DNA of 64,000 bases, from positions 62,001-126,000 of the forward strand of contig NZ_KB906686.1 in assembly GCF_000381545.1 (NCBI RefSeq), read 5' to 3'. Under the pieces are notes generated by a model. It was not told the origin of the DNA, did not search any database, and was given only the letters and a program-made list of their open reading frames with translations. A program made the position numbers and the translations under genes. Position 1 is the first letter of the stretch. Each line of letters starts with the position of its first letter. Source of the stretch: Rhodonellum psychrophilum GCM71 = DSM 17998. Lineage in GTDB: Bacteria; Bacteroidota; Bacteroidia; Cytophagales; Cyclobacteriaceae. Positions 9,093 to 16,514 of this stretch are shown here, one piece after another.

Positions 9093-10322
9093 ATGAAAAA
9101 AATCAACCTCCTCTGTTTAGTTTTGTTCATCCTATTGGGATCTTGCCGACAGGAGACAAAAAAGCAAATTGTCCTAGATGGAAATTGGCTTGCCGTGCTG
9201 GACATCTCTCCGGACATCATTCCTTTTCGATTGACCTTTTCCCAGAGCAAAGGCAAGTTGATTGCCCAGGTGCACAATGCTGAGGAAACGCTTGTCTATG
9301 ATGAAGTGGTCATAAGGGAGGACTCATTGTTCATCACCATGAGTATTTTTGATTCGGAAATCAAAGCCAAAATCATCGATCCTCAAAACATCGAAGGTAT
9401 TTATGTCAGGAATTACGCGGCCAACTATGTCATTCCATTTAACGCTTCCAAAACCACCAAGAGTAGATTTGAGGTCAAGGAAAAACCAAAAACTGATTTT
9501 TCGGGCAGATGGAAAACAGTTTTCCAGGATGAAAAAGGAGAAACCTATGAAGCCGTCGGGATATTTTCCCAAAAAGGAGATCAGCTCACGGGGACATTTC
9601 TGACAAGCCTTGGGGATTATCGTTTTCTGGAAGGAAATGTAAGTGGAAGCACCTTTTCCCTTAGCGCATTTGACGGCAGCCATGCCTTCCTATTCAAAGG
9701 CGAATTGCAGGAAGACGGATCCATTCTTGGGAAATTCAGAAGCGGGCCTCGCTATGCCGAAACATTTATTGCTGTCCGGGATGATGCATTTGAGTTGCCT
9801 GATGCCTATGGCCTGACCTCCCTCAAAGAAGGAATTGAAAAACTCACTTTTTCATTTCCTGACCTGAATGGTCAACCGGTCTCTTTGGATAATGAAAAAT
9901 TTCGCGGCAAAGTGGTCTTGGTGCAATTGTTTGGTACCTGGTGCCCCAATTGCATGGATGAAACCAAATTTTTGGCCCCATGGTATGAAAAAAACAAGGC
10001 CCGAGGGATTGAGATCGTCGCTTTGGCTTTTGAAAGCAAGCCTGATTTTGACTATGCCTCGGCTCGGGTCAAAAAATCCAAAGAAAAACTGAATGCCAAT
10101 TATACCTTCTTGATCGCGGGAGAAAGCAACAAGGATAAGGCCGGTGAAGCCTTGCCCATGCTCAATGCCGTCGTGGCCTTCCCGACACTCCTCTATATCG
10201 ACAAAAAAGGCAAAATCCGAAAAATCCACACGGGTTTCAATGGCCCGGCAACTGGAGGTCTATTTGACCGATGGGTGGAAGAGCATGAAGCTTTGGTAAG
10301 GGAGATGTTGGCGGAATCCTGA
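9093..10322 (+). CDS. TlpA-family thioredoxin-fold lipoprotein
   Basis: A 409-residue envelope protein. The N-terminus is a lipoprotein signal with lipobox LGSC, so Cys18 is the predicted lipidated residue. Residues 20-250 form a beta-rich N-terminal region of a kind common in Bacteroidetes TlpA proteins. A thioredoxin domain follows (about 255-400) with the redox motif WCPNC at Cys284 and Cys287. Such proteins reduce or exchange disulfides in the periplasm, often for c-type cytochrome maturation or oxidative stress defence; the substrate here cannot be told. It ends 15 bp from the convergent polyprenyl synthase gene. The ATG is supported by the signal peptide and the upstream TAATTTTG. Confidence 0.9.
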   Translation: MKKINLLCLVLFILLGSCRQETKKQIVLDGNWLAVLDISPDIIPFRLTFSQSKGKLIAQVHNAEETLVYDEVVIREDSLFITMSIFDSEIKAKIIDPQNIEGIYVRNYAANYVIPFNASKTTKSRFEVKEKPKTDFSGRWKTVFQDEKGETYEAVGIFSQKGDQLTGTFLTSLGDYRFLEGNVSGSTFSLSAFDGSHAFLFKGELQEDGSILGKFRSGPRYAETFIAVRDDAFELPDAYGLTSLKEGIEKLTFSFPDLNGQPVSLDNEKFRGKVVLVQLFGTWCPNCMDETKFLAPWYEKNKARGIEIVALAFESKPDFDYASARVKKSKEKLNANYTFLIAGESNKDKAGEALPMLNAVVAFPTLLYIDKKGKIRKIHTGFNGPATGGLFDRWVEEHEALVREMLAES

Positions 10323-10337
10323 TCGGGCAACCTGGTT

Positions 10338-11348
10338 CTACTTCTTCCTTTCGATGGTATACCTGACAAGTCCTTCCAATGAAGCCTTGTAATCAGAATC
10401 GGGAAAATCAACCAGCAGGGCAAGCGCCTCCTCAAAATATTGGGTCATTACGGTGTTGGCATATTCCAATCCTCCGGAAGCTTTGACAAACTTGATCACT
10501 TCGTTTACTGCTTTTTTGTCCTCGTTCCGGTTTCGGATCAGGTAGATGATGTGTCTTTTATCCAGCCAAGAAGCATTGTTCAAGGCGTAAATGAGGGGCA
10601 AGGTCATTTTCTTTTCCTTGATGTCGATGCCCAAAGGTTTGCCGATTTCATCCTCTCCATAATCAAAAAGGTCATCTTTGATCTGAAAAGCCATGCCGAC
10701 TTTCTCCCCGAAAACCTTCATTTTTTCGATCACTTCCAAGCTCGCACCGGAAGTGGTGGCACCCACGGCACAACAGGACGCAATCAAACTGGCGGTTTTT
10801 TGGCGGATGATGGTGTAATAGACATCTTCGGTGATGTCGAGTTTTCGGGCTTTGGCGATTTGAAGCAATTCCCCCTCGGACATTTCCCGCACGGCATGGG
10901 AAACAATCTTCAGCAAGTCAAAATCACCATTGTCCACACTCAACAAAAGTCCCCTGGACAACAAATAATCTCCTACCAAAACAGCGATTTTGTTTTTCCA
11001 AAGAGCATTGATGGAAAAAAATCCACGACGATAATTCGCATCATCCACGACATCATCATGCACCAGCGTAGCCGTGTGCAACAATTCGATCAATGCCGCT
11101 CCCCGATAGGTAGCATCTGTCACACCACCACACATGCCAGAGGTGAGGAAGACAAACATTGGACGCATTTGTTTTCCTTTCCGCTTGACGATGTAATTGG
11201 TGATATGGTCAAGAAGAGTGACTTTACTTTTCATAAAGTCTCTAAATTTCTTCTCGAATTCGACCATTTCGGTCGCGATGGGAGCTTGTATCTGTTTAAG
11301 GTCAGGCTTCATAAGCACTTTGGTGCTGCAATAATACGACGGATTCAT
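10338..11348 (-). CDS. Polyprenyl diphosphate synthase (long-chain, octaprenyl type)
   Basis: This enzyme condenses isopentenyl diphosphate onto an allylic primer to give the long isoprenoid tail of respiratory quinones. The 336-residue length fits trans-type long-chain synthases. The first aspartate-rich motif is DDVVD (98-102) within LVHDDVVDDANYRRG, and the second is KDDLFDYGED in the C-terminal half. GKQMRP is the substrate-binding lysine/arginine motif. Chain length cannot be read from sequence, so ispB is not assigned with certainty. An internal ATG at 11312 (MKPDLKQ) is also possible; the longer start is retained because a promoter element lies just upstream, but that leaves only a very short leader. 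Confidence 0.9.
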   Translation of the reverse strand: MNPSYYCSTKVLMKPDLKQIQAPIATEMVEFEKKFRDFMKSKVTLLDHITNYIVKRKGKQMRPMFVFLTSGMCGGVTDATYRGAALIELLHTATLVHDDVVDDANYRRGFFSINALWKNKIAVLVGDYLLSRGLLLSVDNGDFDLLKIVSHAVREMSEGELLQIAKARKLDITEDVYYTIIRQKTASLIASCCAVGATTSGASLEVIEKMKVFGEKVGMAFQIKDDLFDYGEDEIGKPLGIDIKEKKMTLPLIYALNNASWLDKRHIIYLIRNRNEDKKAVNEVIKFVKASGGLEYANTVMTQYFEEALALLVDFPDSDYKASLEGLVRYTIERKK

Positions 11349-11361
11349 GCTTGGAAAAAAC

Positions 11362-11369
11362 CAAAATTA
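11362..11369 (-). promoter_or_regulatory. Candidate -7 element for the polyprenyl synthase gene
   Basis: Reads TAATTTTG on the minus strand (TAnnTTTG). It lies 13 bases from the first ATG (11348) and 49 bases from the internal ATG at 11312. No -33 TTTG is seen at the expected distance. Confidence 0.35.
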
Positions 11370-11473
11370 AAATATTCTCTAATGGAACATGGAAGAGCGC
11401 AAGTTGTTTGTCGCTATTTCCGGTATCAAATTCTAATTACTTGTGTTAATTTGCCATTCTAAACCCAAACGCA

Positions 11474-11956
11474 ATGAAGAACCTAAAAACCGAAATCAAA
11501 TGGGCCGTTATCTTTACCTTGATGACACTCTGTTGGATGGTGGTGGAAAAACTATCCGGATTGCATTCCACCCATATCGACAAGCACATGGTGTATACGA
11601 ACTTCTATGCCATCCCCTCGATCCTGGTCTATGTCTTTGCTTTGATGGACAAGAAAAAAAATCAATTGAATGGGAAAATGAACTATGCTCAAGGCTTTGT
11701 CAGCGGTATCTGGATCACTTTATTTGTCACGATATTGGCTCCGCTTAACCAATATATGATATCGACTTTCATCACTCCGGAATTCTTTCCCAATGCGATC
11801 GACTATGCGGTGGAATCTGGAAGAATGGATCGGGAAGCAGCAGAGTCCTATTTTTCCATGAAAAATTATTTGCTTCAAAGCCTTATCGGAACTCCACTTA
11901 TGGGCTTTTTGACGAGTGCAGTGGTTGCCTTTTTCACCAAGAGCAAGGAGGGATAA
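11474..11956 (+). CDS. DUF4199-type small integral membrane protein
   Basis: A 160-residue membrane protein of unknown function that I place in DUF4199, a family found largely in Bacteroidetes. Four hydrophobic segments are visible at about residues 10-28, 42-58, 76-98 and 133-152, with polar loops between. The loop after the third helix (NAIDYAVESGRMDREAAESYF) is acidic. The start ATG follows a GTTAATTTG stretch 20-30 bases upstream that resembles a promoter with one mismatch. It lies between the isoprenoid synthase and the lipid genes, but no functional link can be shown. Confidence 0.8.
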   Translation: MKNLKTEIKWAVIFTLMTLCWMVVEKLSGLHSTHIDKHMVYTNFYAIPSILVYVFALMDKKKNQLNGKMNYAQGFVSGIWITLFVTILAPLNQYMISTFITPEFFPNAIDYAVESGRMDREAAESYFSMKNYLLQSLIGTPLMGFLTSAVVAFFTKSKEG

Positions 11957-12001
11957 ACCTTCATCCGAAAACCCTTCCTGCTTGGCACATTTAAATTTTG
12001 T

Positions 12002-12009
12002 TATCTTTG
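12002..12009 (+). promoter_or_regulatory. Candidate -7 element for the acyltransferase-gpsA pair
   Basis: TATCTTTG matches TAnnTTTG exactly. It lies 25 bases before the TTG start at 12034, with a CTTG about 17 bases upstream as a weak -33 box. It supports the unusual start codon. Confidence 0.5.
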
Positions 12010-12033
12010 ACCTTTCATTAAACTGGCTTTTCC

Positions 12034-13731
12034 TTGACTGACGACTACATCAAACATAAATATGCCCCGATCCTTCCCAGCAAGGATGAATGGCCTGTGG
12101 TCAAGTTGAGCAAGGGGAGAAAAGAATTCATTAAAAAAGTGGCCAATGCCAGCAAAGACCGGGTTATCGAGCAAACCGGGGGCAATATGGACATCCTGAA
12201 GGAAGAACTGGAAACGACCTTGTACAGGGAAAAACTTCGGATAAAGCAAAATCCATGGGCAGTGGATCCAGACGATGAATTTGAATTTTGGAACAAAGTA
12301 AAGTCAGTCTTGGTGCAACTCAGTGCCGAGAGCAGCATCCCCAATGCCCAGAAGAAAAAGAAATATATAGAGATCCTGGACGACATTACGATCCGCTATG
12401 CAGAGGAAATCGCCAGCAACTTCCAGCATACACACTATAAACTTACCAGAAGTGTGGTCACTTTTGGTTTTGCCAGGCTGCTGAATGCCGCGAGGGTAAA
12501 GGGAATCAAATCCATTTTCAGCAACCAATTCAGTCTTCAGGACAAAATCCAGATCATCGGCGAAACCGACCAGCTGCGGGATCTTGCCTCCAAGGGAACC
12601 ATCGTCATGGTCCCCACCCATTTTTCCAATTTGGACAGCATCCTGATCGGTTGGATCATTTCCGTGTTGGGGCTACCACCATTTATTTATGGGGCAGGGT
12701 TAAACCTTTTTAACATCCAGATATTCGCCTACTTCATGAATTCATTGGGCGCTTATAAAGTGGACAGAAGGAAGAAAAATCTGATTTATCTCGAAACCTT
12801 AAAAAACTATTCTTCTGAATCCATTCAATTCGGTGTCCACAGTTTGTTTTTCCCGGGAGGAACAAGATCCCGAAGTGGCAAGATCGAGTCAAAACTAAAA
12901 CTGGGCCTGTTAAGTACCGCAGTGGAAGCCCAGCGCGCCAATTACCAAAAAGGTCAGCAGGGCAGCGGTGGAAAAATATTCATTGTGCCGGTGACGATCA
13001 ATTACCACTTTGTGCTGGAAGCTCCCAGCCTGATCAAGGAGCACCTGAGCCTGACGGGTCAAGAGCGCTATTACCAAGAGTCGGATGAATTTTCCACCTC
13101 TTACAAAATCTCTAAATTTCTCGTGAAATTCTTCACCAAAGGGTCTGATATTTCGGTATCGATAGGAAAAGCGATGGACGTACTGGGAAATTATGTGGAC
13201 ACGGAAGGGAGAAGCCTCGACAAGAATGGCCGAATCATCGAAACCCGAGATTATTTCATTTCTAATGGTATTGTCAGCGAGGATACCCAAAGAGAAGAAG
13301 AGTACACCAACCAGCTGGGTCGGAGGATTGTTGAGGAATTTCACATCATCAACAGGGTATTCAGCTCACATTTGGTGGCTTTTACAGCATTCCAGATCAT
13401 CAAAAAGCAAAACAGAAAACTGGACCTTTTCAATTTACTCCGGCTTCCAGAGGAGGATATTGCAATTCCCTACGAATTCTTCAAGGAGGAGTGCCAAAGG
13501 GTATTGAATAGAATCATGGAAATTCGGCAGGATGGAAAAGTACATGTCGCCCCACATCTGAAACGGGACATTGACTCCATCATTGAGCACGGCTTGAGCA
13601 ATGTGGGCATGTACCATGCCAAACGCCCTCTCGTAAAGTCGAAAGAAGGCAATATTGAAACCCAGGACTTGAACCTCCTTTATTTTTACCACAACAGATT
13701 AGACGGATATGGACTCGAAAAGCTTTTCTAA
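12034..13731 (+). CDS. Glycerophosphate acyltransferase (PlsB/PlsC superfamily)
   Basis: A 565-residue acyltransferase. The catalytic motif HX4D is seen as HFSNLD at 196-201, and the glycerophosphate-binding motif is FPGGTRSRSG at 273-282, with Gly where Glu is usual. A roughly 190-residue N-terminal and a 280-residue C-terminal extension make it closer in size to glycerol-3-phosphate acyltransferases (PlsB-like) than to the 240-residue PlsC. It probably acylates glycerol-3-phosphate or lysophosphatidate at the membrane. The first in-frame ATG is residue 52, too far in, so the TTG at 12034, 25 bases after TATCTTTG, is chosen. It overlaps gpsA by 23 bp, which would supply its substrate. Confidence 0.85.
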   Translation: MTDDYIKHKYAPILPSKDEWPVVKLSKGRKEFIKKVANASKDRVIEQTGGNMDILKEELETTLYREKLRIKQNPWAVDPDDEFEFWNKVKSVLVQLSAESSIPNAQKKKKYIEILDDITIRYAEEIASNFQHTHYKLTRSVVTFGFARLLNAARVKGIKSIFSNQFSLQDKIQIIGETDQLRDLASKGTIVMVPTHFSNLDSILIGWIISVLGLPPFIYGAGLNLFNIQIFAYFMNSLGAYKVDRRKKNLIYLETLKNYSSESIQFGVHSLFFPGGTRSRSGKIESKLKLGLLSTAVEAQRANYQKGQQGSGGKIFIVPVTINYHFVLEAPSLIKEHLSLTGQERYYQESDEFSTSYKISKFLVKFFTKGSDISVSIGKAMDVLGNYVDTEGRSLDKNGRIIETRDYFISNGIVSEDTQREEEYTNQLGRRIVEEFHIINRVFSSHLVAFTAFQIIKKQNRKLDLFNLLRLPEEDIAIPYEFFKEECQRVLNRIMEIRQDGKVHVAPHLKRDIDSIIEHGLSNVGMYHAKRPLVKSKEGNIETQDLNLLYFYHNRLDGYGLEKLF

Positions 13732-14767
13732 GAAAAAATCTGTTGGCGTGGTAGGCATGGGAAGTTTTGGAACTGTTATCGCCAATATGCTTGCCGAAAA
13801 GAGCAATGTCATCGTTTATGCGAGAAGACCTGAATTGGTGCAAGAAATCAACACCCAACATGCTGCTGATGGCAATCCTGTAAATCCAACCATTGAGGCT
13901 ACTGTGAACCCTGAATACCTTTGCGAATCCTGCGATGTATTGTTTTTTATGGTTCCTTCTGCAGGTTTTCAGGAAGTCGTGAAAGCATTTTCCCCGTTTT
14001 TACACCCTTATCACATTGTCATCCATGGGACCAAAGGCCTTTGCTTGAATCTTCCCAAAGGCAAAACTTTGGCTGACATGAAGAAAATTACCCGGGAAAA
14101 CATATTGACCATGAGTGAGGTGATCCTGAAAGAAACCGTGGTGGTACGCGTGGGTTGTCTCGCGGGACCAAACCTCGCCAAGGAACTTTCCAAAGGCCAG
14201 CCAGCGGCAACGGTAGTCGCCAGCAGATTCAATGAGGTGATCCTGGAAGGACAGCGGTTGCTTCGATCGGATAAATTTCAAGTCTATGGAAATTCTGACA
14301 TCATCGGAGTGGAGTTGAGCGGGGTTTTGAAGAATATCATTGCCATCGCAGCAGGCGCCCTTGCGGGGATGGGACTCGGGGAAAATGCAAGAGGCCTCTT
14401 GATATCGAGAGGCATGGTCGAATTGATTTACCTTGGAAATGCGCTTGGCGGAAGTCTTAAATCGTTTATCGGACTGGCCGGTATCGGTGACTTGGTGGCG
14501 ACCTGTAGCTCCACATTGTCCAGAAATTATACTGTCGGGTTTAGATTGGCACAAGGGGAAACTCTGGACCAAATCATCAACAGCATGGAGGAAGTTGCTG
14601 AAGGAATCAACACCGTAAAACTGATCAAGACCTTTGTAGAAGGCACTGGCATGCGCGCACCCATCACGGAGAACTTGTACAAAGTACTCTTCGAAGATTT
14701 GAAGATTGAAGAAGCTTTGCAGTATCTGATGAAATATCCATTCAGCGTGGATGTGGATTTCTTATAA
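13709..14767 (+). CDS. gpsA: NAD(P)H-dependent glycerol-3-phosphate dehydrogenase GpsA
   Basis: GpsA reduces dihydroxyacetone phosphate to sn-glycerol-3-phosphate, the backbone of phospholipids. The 352-residue protein starts with the dinucleotide loop GMGSFG (16-21). It carries the family signatures FFMVPSAGF, HGTKGL, AGPNLAKEL and the catalytic-lysine segment GVLKNIIAIAAG. Its first 23 bases overlap the acyltransferase gene in another frame, so the two are co-transcribed and probably translationally coupled. Together they form the entry step of phospholipid synthesis. Confidence 0.96.
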   Translation: MDSKSFSKKKSVGVVGMGSFGTVIANMLAEKSNVIVYARRPELVQEINTQHAADGNPVNPTIEATVNPEYLCESCDVLFFMVPSAGFQEVVKAFSPFLHPYHIVIHGTKGLCLNLPKGKTLADMKKITRENILTMSEVILKETVVVRVGCLAGPNLAKELSKGQPAATVVASRFNEVILEGQRLLRSDKFQVYGNSDIIGVELSGVLKNIIAIAAGALAGMGLGENARGLLISRGMVELIYLGNALGGSLKSFIGLAGIGDLVATCSSTLSRNYTVGFRLAQGETLDQIINSMEEVAEGINTVKLIKTFVEGTGMRAPITENLYKVLFEDLKIEEALQYLMKYPFSVDVDFL

Positions 14768-14929
14768 GAAAGCATCTTTTTGTGCCTGCGGCAAAGTGTA
14801 GAGTGTCACAATTCCGATTTTTTTTTTGAAACATCCTTTGTCTACCGGGATTTCAAAACTGGAAGGAATCGATTCTACCCAGCCCTTCAACCTTTCAAAT
14901 AATTCAGCCATTTTTTGAGCGGTTTTCAC
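14762..14929 (-). CDS. Possible small protein of 55 residues, unknown
   Basis: A minus-strand frame from a GTG at 14929 (or an ATG at 14911, giving 49 residues) runs to a TAA that overlaps the gpsA end by 6 bp. The product begins MKTAQKMAELFERLKGWVES with an amphipathic helix and ends TLPQAQKDAFL. Its composition looks protein-like, and it fills the gap between gpsA and the permease neatly. Against it: no clear promoter, and a run of ten A residues inside the frame (14818-14827 on the plus strand as T10) that would be prone to slippage. I do not recognise the family. Confidence 0.4.
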   Translation of the reverse strand: MKTAQKMAELFERLKGWVESIPSSFEIPVDKGCFKKKIGIVTLYTLPQAQKDAFL

Positions 14930-14986
14930 TTCGGTTTACATATCTTGATTTCGAATTCAATTTCACCCACCACCAAAAATCCTTTT

Positions 14987-16264
14987 ATGCTCAAGCGCGG
15001 TATCCAAAAATGGGACCTGGTTTTTTTAATCATCAACAGTGTCATCGGGGCAGGGATATTTGCGCTTCCTGCCAAAGTATTTGCGCTATCGGGTGTCTAT
15101 TCCCTCCTGGCTTTCGGGGTTTGCGCTTTGGTGATGATGGTTTTGATCCTCGTATTCGCGGAAGTCAGCTCCAGATTTGACCAAACGGGAGGGCCGTATT
15201 TGTATGTGCACACCGCTTTTGGGCCATTGCCCGCATTTGTCATTGGCTGGCTGCTGATGCTCACCAGACTTTTTAGCTATGCGACCCTGATAAATTTGAT
15301 GCTGATTTATCTCTCCTTTTTTTCGGAGGTATTTGCCATTCCATCCGTCAGAATCGGGATGATCGTCTTCATTACCGCTTGCATCACGGGTATCAATTTG
15401 ATAGGGGTAAAAAACACCGCAAAAGTCAGCAATACGTTGACAGTGGCAAAATTGGTGCCTTTGGCCGTTTTTATCATCGTTGGTTTCTTTTTCGTGGATT
15501 TTGAGTTGCTCAAGTTTCGGTCCGCACCGAGTCTGCCAGATTTCTCCAGTGCCGCACTTCTGCTGATTTTCGCTTTTGGAGGGTTTGAAGCAGGATTGGT
15601 CAACAGCGGGGAAATCGAAAACCCAAGAAAAAACCTTCCCTTTGCCCTGATGATAGCGGCGGCTGTCATTACAGGGTTTTACATCTTGATCCAAGTAGTC
15701 TCCATCGGTACATTGCCGGAATTGGCGGCCTCTGACAAGCCCTTGGCCGATGCTGCGACTGGTTTTATGGGCTGGTACGGCGGGATGTTTATCACGATTG
15801 GGGCGGTGATTTCCATTCTGGGCACTTTGAATGTCCAAATCCTGAGTGGCTCGAGATTGCCCTATGCCCTAAGCCTGGAAAACCAATTCCCAAAATTCCT
15901 TTCCAAAGTACATCCCAAATTTGCAACGCCTTGGGTTTCTATTCTCTTCTTTTCCAGCCTGGTCGCTTTTGTGGCTATCGTTTGGGGATTTATGGGATCC
16001 CTGGCGGTCTCTGTTATTTCAAGATTGCTGCTGTATGCGATGGTCTGTGCGGCCTTGATCAAGTTGCGAAAAACCCAACCGGGAGATCATTATTTCAAAG
16101 TACCCTTCGGGAAATCATTGGCAGTATTGGGGATCTTGGCCACCATCTGGCTACTTTCCGGGACGCAATACGAAGAAATCAAAGACACCCTGCTTTGGGT
16201 TGGATTGGGATTGGGAATTTATGGGATTCACCATTTCACCAAAAGAAAGAAACAAAACAATTGA
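14987..16264 (+). CDS. APC-superfamily amino acid permease
   Basis: A 425-residue membrane transporter with about 12 hydrophobic helices. The first helix carries the APC substrate-binding signature (SVIGAGIFALPA), and the sixth has FGGFEAG, so it is a secondary carrier, probably for amino acids; the substrate is not readable. The frame extends upstream to a TTG at 14915, but the ATG at 14987 (MLKRGIQKWD) is preferred. It starts just before helix 1 and lies 46 bases after TATCTTGA, a near match to the -7 box, whereas the longer form adds a non-conserved-looking leader. It stands alone, with 250 bases of non-coding DNA downstream. Confidence 0.88.
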   Translation: MLKRGIQKWDLVFLIINSVIGAGIFALPAKVFALSGVYSLLAFGVCALVMMVLILVFAEVSSRFDQTGGPYLYVHTAFGPLPAFVIGWLLMLTRLFSYATLINLMLIYLSFFSEVFAIPSVRIGMIVFITACITGINLIGVKNTAKVSNTLTVAKLVPLAVFIIVGFFFVDFELLKFRSAPSLPDFSSAALLLIFAFGGFEAGLVNSGEIENPRKNLPFALMIAAAVITGFYILIQVVSIGTLPELAASDKPLADAATGFMGWYGGMFITIGAVISILGTLNVQILSGSRLPYALSLENQFPKFLSKVHPKFATPWVSILFFSSLVAFVAIVWGFMGSLAVSVISRLLLYAMVCAALIKLRKTQPGDHYFKVPFGKSLAVLGILATIWLLSGTQYEEIKDTLLWVGLGLGIYGIHHFTKRKKQNN

Positions 16265-16514
16265 GGATCAGGCTTGCTACCTGAAATGAGGAGATTACCG
16301 GTATTCATGGGGGAGAGGACTATGAAACACATTAAGTTATCCAAAAAGGAATGAAGATCAAATCACAATTTGCCCATTCTAAAAGAGATCCCAAATGAAA
16401 TTTCTCCAAAAAAACCTGGTTTTATCTCCGCTGAAATTCAGGAAGGTTTTGAGGAATAAACCGTAAATTATCCTGCTTATTCCCAAGCCTTTGGGACAAA
16501 CTGTCTGACTGAAA

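Noticed and set aside
10440-11462. 340-codon plus-strand frame opposite the polyprenyl synthase gene
   Set aside because: Shadow of the real gene, which has both aspartate-rich motifs.
15086-15838. 250-codon minus-strand frame opposite the permease gene
   Set aside because: Complement of hydrophobic codons gives a highly polar pseudo-protein; no family resemblance.
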